Below are positions 62,201 to 64,000 of a DNA stretch of 64,000 nucleotides, piece after piece (position 1 is the first letter of the stretch; each line of letters begins with the position of its first letter). A program made the translations under genes and the position numbers. The notes under the pieces are model-generated. The model was not told the origin of the DNA. It worked only from the letters and a program-made list of their open reading frames with translations, and did no database searches. The DNA is from Candidatus Riflebacteria bacterium HGW-Riflebacteria-1 (GTDB lineage: Bacteria > Muiribacteriota > Ozemobacteria > Ozemobacterales > Ozemobacteraceae). The stretch lies in NCBI GenBank assembly GCA_002839445.1, contig PGYB01000002.1, positions 1 through 64,000 on the forward strand, given 5' to 3'.

Positions 62201-64000
62201 GTAGTGTGGAAGGTTCTGTGTTGGCGCGATAGTGTAGGAAACGCTGAATACAGCATTGCCAACATAACGACTCCAGGGCTCGTTGATCAGCGGGCTAGAC
62301 GAAATCGTGTTCTGCACTGTGCGCATGACAACGTTGCCGGCTGTGACTTCAGGGGCATAGGTGCGAACCTGAACCTGAAAAGCTGTGGCTCCATGTGTTG
62401 ATGTAGTATTACCAGCGATGTCAGCGCCGCCAGAAACCTGATAATACCAGACTCCGTTTGGCATTGTGGGTGTAAAGGCTGCATCGTTGGTGAATTCTGC
62501 TGTGGCGGTTGCCGACCAGCCTGAAAACGAGAAAGTCATTGTCTGCGTCGAAGTTGCCAGAGTCAGGGTTGGAATTACCGCCTGATCCATGTTTTCATTA
62601 AAATTGACTCTGAAGATCGAACCGGCGGGAATTTTGCCAATAAAGTCATTTGGAATGATCGAACTGACTACAGGCTTCATTGTGTCGAGAACAATTGCTG
62701 CCGAGGCAATGTCGTTAAAGCCTTCCAGCGCTCCGTCATTCTTGGTGTTAAGATCGTAAGCGTATGATGCGGTGAGGTTTGCCGAGTTTCCGAAGATGTC
62801 AGTTACTCCGTAAACATTTACAACGGCGGGCACGCCCTGAAGGCTTGTTGGCAGGGCTGCGGTATTCTGGTAGCGAAATACGCCGCGCAATCTGCCATCT
62901 ACGGTTCTTTCACTGTAATTGATAAAGGTTCCCGAAGCAACCCAGGCCCCCGAGTCCTGACGAAAGATCGCTGCTTTCGGTGTGGTCTGCCACTGCAGCG
63001 GCAGCGGTATACCATCTATGTCGGGAGGAAATACTTCGACTTCAAATGTCAGTTCGCTGGCAGTCTTTGCGCTGACCGGCGGTTTGTCGCTCATCGACAC
63101 GGCGGCGATCATGGCGCCGGTTAACGGTGTGCCAGTGGCTACAACCATCGAGCCAGGATAGTCTGATGGCAGATAGGCAAGGTTGGAATTGCCCCAGATG
63201 TTGGTAAAGGCACCGGCTTTGATCGTCATTTCCCATATCGGGCTTGGATTGGCCTGGTAAAGCGCGAGAATGTTTGTCAGGTCTTGATCGGAAAGGTGGA
63301 GAGTGACAGTAGAACTGGCAAAAAGCGGGTTGGCAGCTGCGCTGAGAGGATCGAGCTGTAGAGTCTGAACGCTGTTGCTGTTGCTTTCGTGCAGAATAAT
63401 GTTGCCATGAAAGCCGGTGGCGCGGTTGGCAAAGGTCGGCGTGGGTTCGATGAGGTATGGTACGTCGCCATTGCCGTTATAATTGCTGTTGGAAAGCAGA
63501 AGAAGGTCGGTTGCCGAAAGCACAAGGGTGCGCTGACCAATGTTGAGCTTCGGGTCGTCGGCCGGGCCTTTGAAAGCAAAGCTCGCAACCGGGCGGTTAT
63601 CAACGCCCTGGAGAGGGCTTGAAGCCGCTATGTGTGTGACTGGCTTGCCCAGAAAGTCTACTACAAAAGGTTTCTGAACGTGTCTGGCCGCGAAATACAG
63701 CTTTCTACTGGTATTGTTGGTAAGCTTGCGGGCTACCCAGCGGCGGCCGGTTTCGCAAAGCGTAATCTGCAGATGTGTGCTGCTTTTCCAGACAAAAGTA
63801 TCAGAAGCGATAGGATTAGTGCTGGCTGCCTGGAATACATATCCGAGGTTGTAGTCAACGTTGTTCTCAAAAGTCTGTGTGGTATCGCTGCCCAGCAACA
63901 TTACTGCCGCACTTGCTGCAACGCTGTTTTCATCCATTGCCTTGCTGAACAGCAGGTCAATAGTTATCGTGTTGGGCCAGGTCTGATTCATGGTGAAATG
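56273..64000 (-). CDS. Giant multi-Ig-like surface protein, 5' end outside the window
   Basis: At least 2575 residues; the frame is open to the right edge (His-Phe-Thr precede the first internal Met at 63991), so signal peptide and N-terminal repeats are missing. What is visible repeats a unit of about 200 residues: a bacterial-Ig-like part (IFRVNFNENMDQAVIPTLTL, VKFSEPMN, IIFSEPMN), a VVDxTxP linker and a YTFTVVDLAGN part. The C-terminus has YPNPASRRAFIRIS, VTIYDVAGHKVG and NGVYFAKIEVRD and ends KLAVLR, like the other giant. It is followed immediately by its lipoprotein gene. Probably a secreted surface protein using the same export route. Confidence 0.9.
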   Translation of the reverse strand, partial: HFTMNQTWPNTITIDLLFSKAMDENSVAASAAVMLLGSDTTQTFENNVDYNLGYVFQAASTNPIASDTFVWKSSTHLQITLCETGRRWVARKLTNNTSRKLYFAARHVQKPFVVDFLGKPVTHIAASSPLQGVDNRPVASFAFKGPADDPKLNIGQRTLVLSATDLLLLSNSNYNGNGDVPYLIEPTPTFANRATGFHGNIILHESNSNSVQTLQLDPLSAAANPLFASSTVTLHLSDQDLTNILALYQANPSPIWEMTIKAGAFTNIWGNSNLAYLPSDYPGSMVVATGTPLTGAMIAAVSMSDKPPVSAKTASELTFEVEVFPPDIDGIPLPLQWQTTPKAAIFRQDSGAWVASGTFINYSERTVDGRLRGVFRYQNTAALPTSLQGVPAVVNVYGVTDIFGNSANLTASYAYDLNTKNDGALEGFNDIASAAIVLDTMKPVVSSIIPNDFIGKIPAGSIFRVNFNENMDQAVIPTLTLATSTQTMTFSFSGWSATATAEFTNDAAFTPTMPNGVWYYQVSGGADIAGNTTSTHGATAFQVQVRTYAPEVTAGNVVMRTVQNTISSSPLINEPWSRYVGNAVFSVSYTIAPTQNLPHYLEIYDPVSNALQGRVPLTISGTLATATVSAITAAMVGPNDYAVRIADSLNNRTDNVLSIVYDGLAPNMTSFDISGPGIGSTTAAYTYFNPLSGDLILDFVAVTTDKLRLAVHNGTATSTQLLNDSGTVGTYFLATGSGYANGTYTFTVVDLAGNKGIGQATRRVVADSIAPNMVSIIPAHSVGGNPPYYLGLSLASDTEVQVKFSEPMNVDPALVPILTLGSGSNTINWDFKEWIDQNRTAVYTNREAIDSTFGNGVYTFALTGGVDLANNARNTALETPQQATVYTSGPFARITNYTIQEHIYGLTPQVDLAYNPAYGSATLRINITGVLTPPYSLIVFSGITEVGSVALPNANQSDVNFNDITWFDPVTDPRNVNYTLKVRNAEGDSPGYLFRYDTIMPAVNSISMTGPGSYTANIATGLTFYHSPLLGDATVTMITAGSDEIKLLVASATATSTTSMVAAGGATNHQAALSALGNLIEGTYLLTTVDLAGNLADGTASRARLIIDTTSPNVTSATPILAGALATGAGVFEIIFSEPMNSAFNPSLQIASAAIPAPIQLQFSSWVNATTCRFTNPQAIAASLPPGTYSYLISSGAKDLAGNLSIATTEGEFTVELFTLAPVITAPRITSRQLEIWGNKDLVDYPLSFETNSTSPDVATLSFTYNGLYQTPHTIHIYRNSDNIKVASFVISPDGATDVPINNLALGNPAGVPGGTMASYSFVITDSIGNVGASYSIPISYDGRPPVIASTSISNVFVPPAETTRYYNGSLGSLNVSFTTAASTATDSLVLAIAGIASATGNATYSYEMNTNLTTGVNTYSVASATIPDGTYWITSCDRAGNYAVGAATMTPLIVDRTAPDVVLATTSNNLGAATGLAIVSSPAGQSYFKLQFGERMRATASPTLAIASGATEIGYTFVNWLTSDTALFKNATTITNALPQGTYTCKVSGMDLAGNSMSISTGTVEVRSRGPIVSSFHTTSYQATTASATLASGLEMLTNEPFSFYVDPGAATMSIQLAQLPDDNPANIWLHFMLDNTTTASYPVTLVGLNATFTWSITNGPATATTYTMRVADANGDLSLENLVWRNDSVAPQVQSVVITGGELATASVYFNPARHRYLGTRFTAVESEAPRLRIRGSNSTDTYDLTGAGTNLWSTNFEGRYSRADKARLPDASYTLDLVDRAGNVALLASDGLPIKFDVIIDSVSPVIATYTLAQNSLPVTSFAPGAGDLEVIVLPQDLTMLLTKVDLWWIEVLDSSGTRVKRLPLENATGTYRTFWNGTNDSGSLVLDGTYTLVAADYAGNRATLTTEVFARTTPFRVSAIEQVSSSSARIWFNHDVNENSWFAAVDPITASPPLTITNLTRDQERSITFDVSPAFEHGISYIFTVATDSIRSVFGAPVAENARTVILLADGRGPLISGVSFHGLAGQQEFRVEFDENYTAVSAGNKSNYTLISASGPVTVANAVTQSDLRSVILTASPALVENASYTITAINIVDGFGNATSSSYAFKGRDLTPPELTVSAFSNPANENDIIVVVTSNELLKSAPQLSVAQSNAPVVTTIMQQGAEPTSYMMGVSLSPSYAGNGTLRAEAQDLAGNSGFGTTTFTVAYVSSIRASVVQSADNVLTLNFTEHSLKGDAIVRILQHKLEKTAATGGAIRTSLQKQFRAAIGSLRGSQATDTVLPNHSELVPVSDAYEIGILKEKVNKGFSVNLVSDKATSTVGLGLFNQVGDSWHFITASRDQEGVFAARTGSSQIFAIMFDAVAPQISLDSSMNLIEPFRTARPEFKGSVLEAGSGVKAGSVKAYIDNGPAQTIQVDAGGNFAFIPMADLVAGNHDLVIEATDNTGNVGRMASTRFSITLPLSIGQIMQYPNPASRRAFIRISANRGDLNSDLVKVTIYDVAGHKVGSLDDVRAVRENWGINARYLYDIPWDLSNKAGKQVANGVYFAKIEVRDPDDPSIKTRKNFKLAVLR

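Noticed and set aside
43657..64000. Complete type IX secretion system
   Set aside because: Only a PorV-like protein and T9SS-like C-terminal domains are visible; no SprA, PorU, PorK-N or PorX/Y gene is in the window, so only a T9SS-like route is suggested.

Overview
The window looks like a chromosomal segment of a Gram-negative (diderm), motile or twitching, probably anaerobic bacterium of about 50% GC. It has type IV pilus genes, a PorV-like outer-membrane protein, lipoproteins, a sodium-pumping decarboxylase operon and giant surface proteins. The mix (many multi-domain signalling proteins, a split PASTA/kinase locus, giant Ig-like proteins with FlgD-like C-termini, TPR proteins) would fit Candidatus Riflebacteria or a neighbouring uncultured phylum. 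That placement is an inference from gene content only; no rRNA or tRNA gene is present to test it.

Layout. 0.1-8.7 kb (minus): a three-gene signalling operon with a receiver fused to a degenerate nucleotide-cyclase domain and two hybrid histidine kinases ending in HPt domains. 9.0-12.2 kb (plus): oadG-oadA-oadB, a sodium-translocating decarboxylase. 12.3-15.6 kb: an unrecognised membrane protein and a methyl-accepting chemotaxis protein. 15.9-20.0 kb (plus): rlmN, a PASTA protein, a pseudokinase and rpe. This is the outline of the Firmicutes rlmN-prpC-prkC-rsgA-rpe locus, but with PASTA and kinase halves split, the kinase catalytically dead, and phosphatase and RsgA missing. 20.1-22.8 kb: a TPR protein, a degenerate prepilin peptidase and a major-type pilin.

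23-38.8 kb is a surface-glycan or protein-glycosylation locus: two methyltransferases, four paralogous GT-C-like membrane proteins (three in tandem), a GT2 glycosyltransferase, a B12-type radical SAM protein, an asparagine synthase and a TMTC-like membrane/TPR protein. 38.8-42.8 kb (minus) holds pilT, pilB (with a c-di-GMP-type MshEN domain) and aroE.

43.2-64 kb (all minus) is a secreted-protein locus. Two tandem modules, each a giant multi-Ig protein followed by a Gly-rich lipoprotein, lead into a PorV-like outer-membrane protein and a STAS protein. The upstream giant gene runs off the right edge. Together with the pili this suggests a dedicated cell-surface/adhesion system; PorV-type proteins and FlgD/T9SS-like C-terminal domains raise the possibility of a type IX-like export route, although no core T9SS gene is visible here.

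Dispersed intergenic repeats are frequent. Several abut stop codons and supply the last codons or the stop of the gene. I found no CRISPR array, transposase, rRNA or tRNA.
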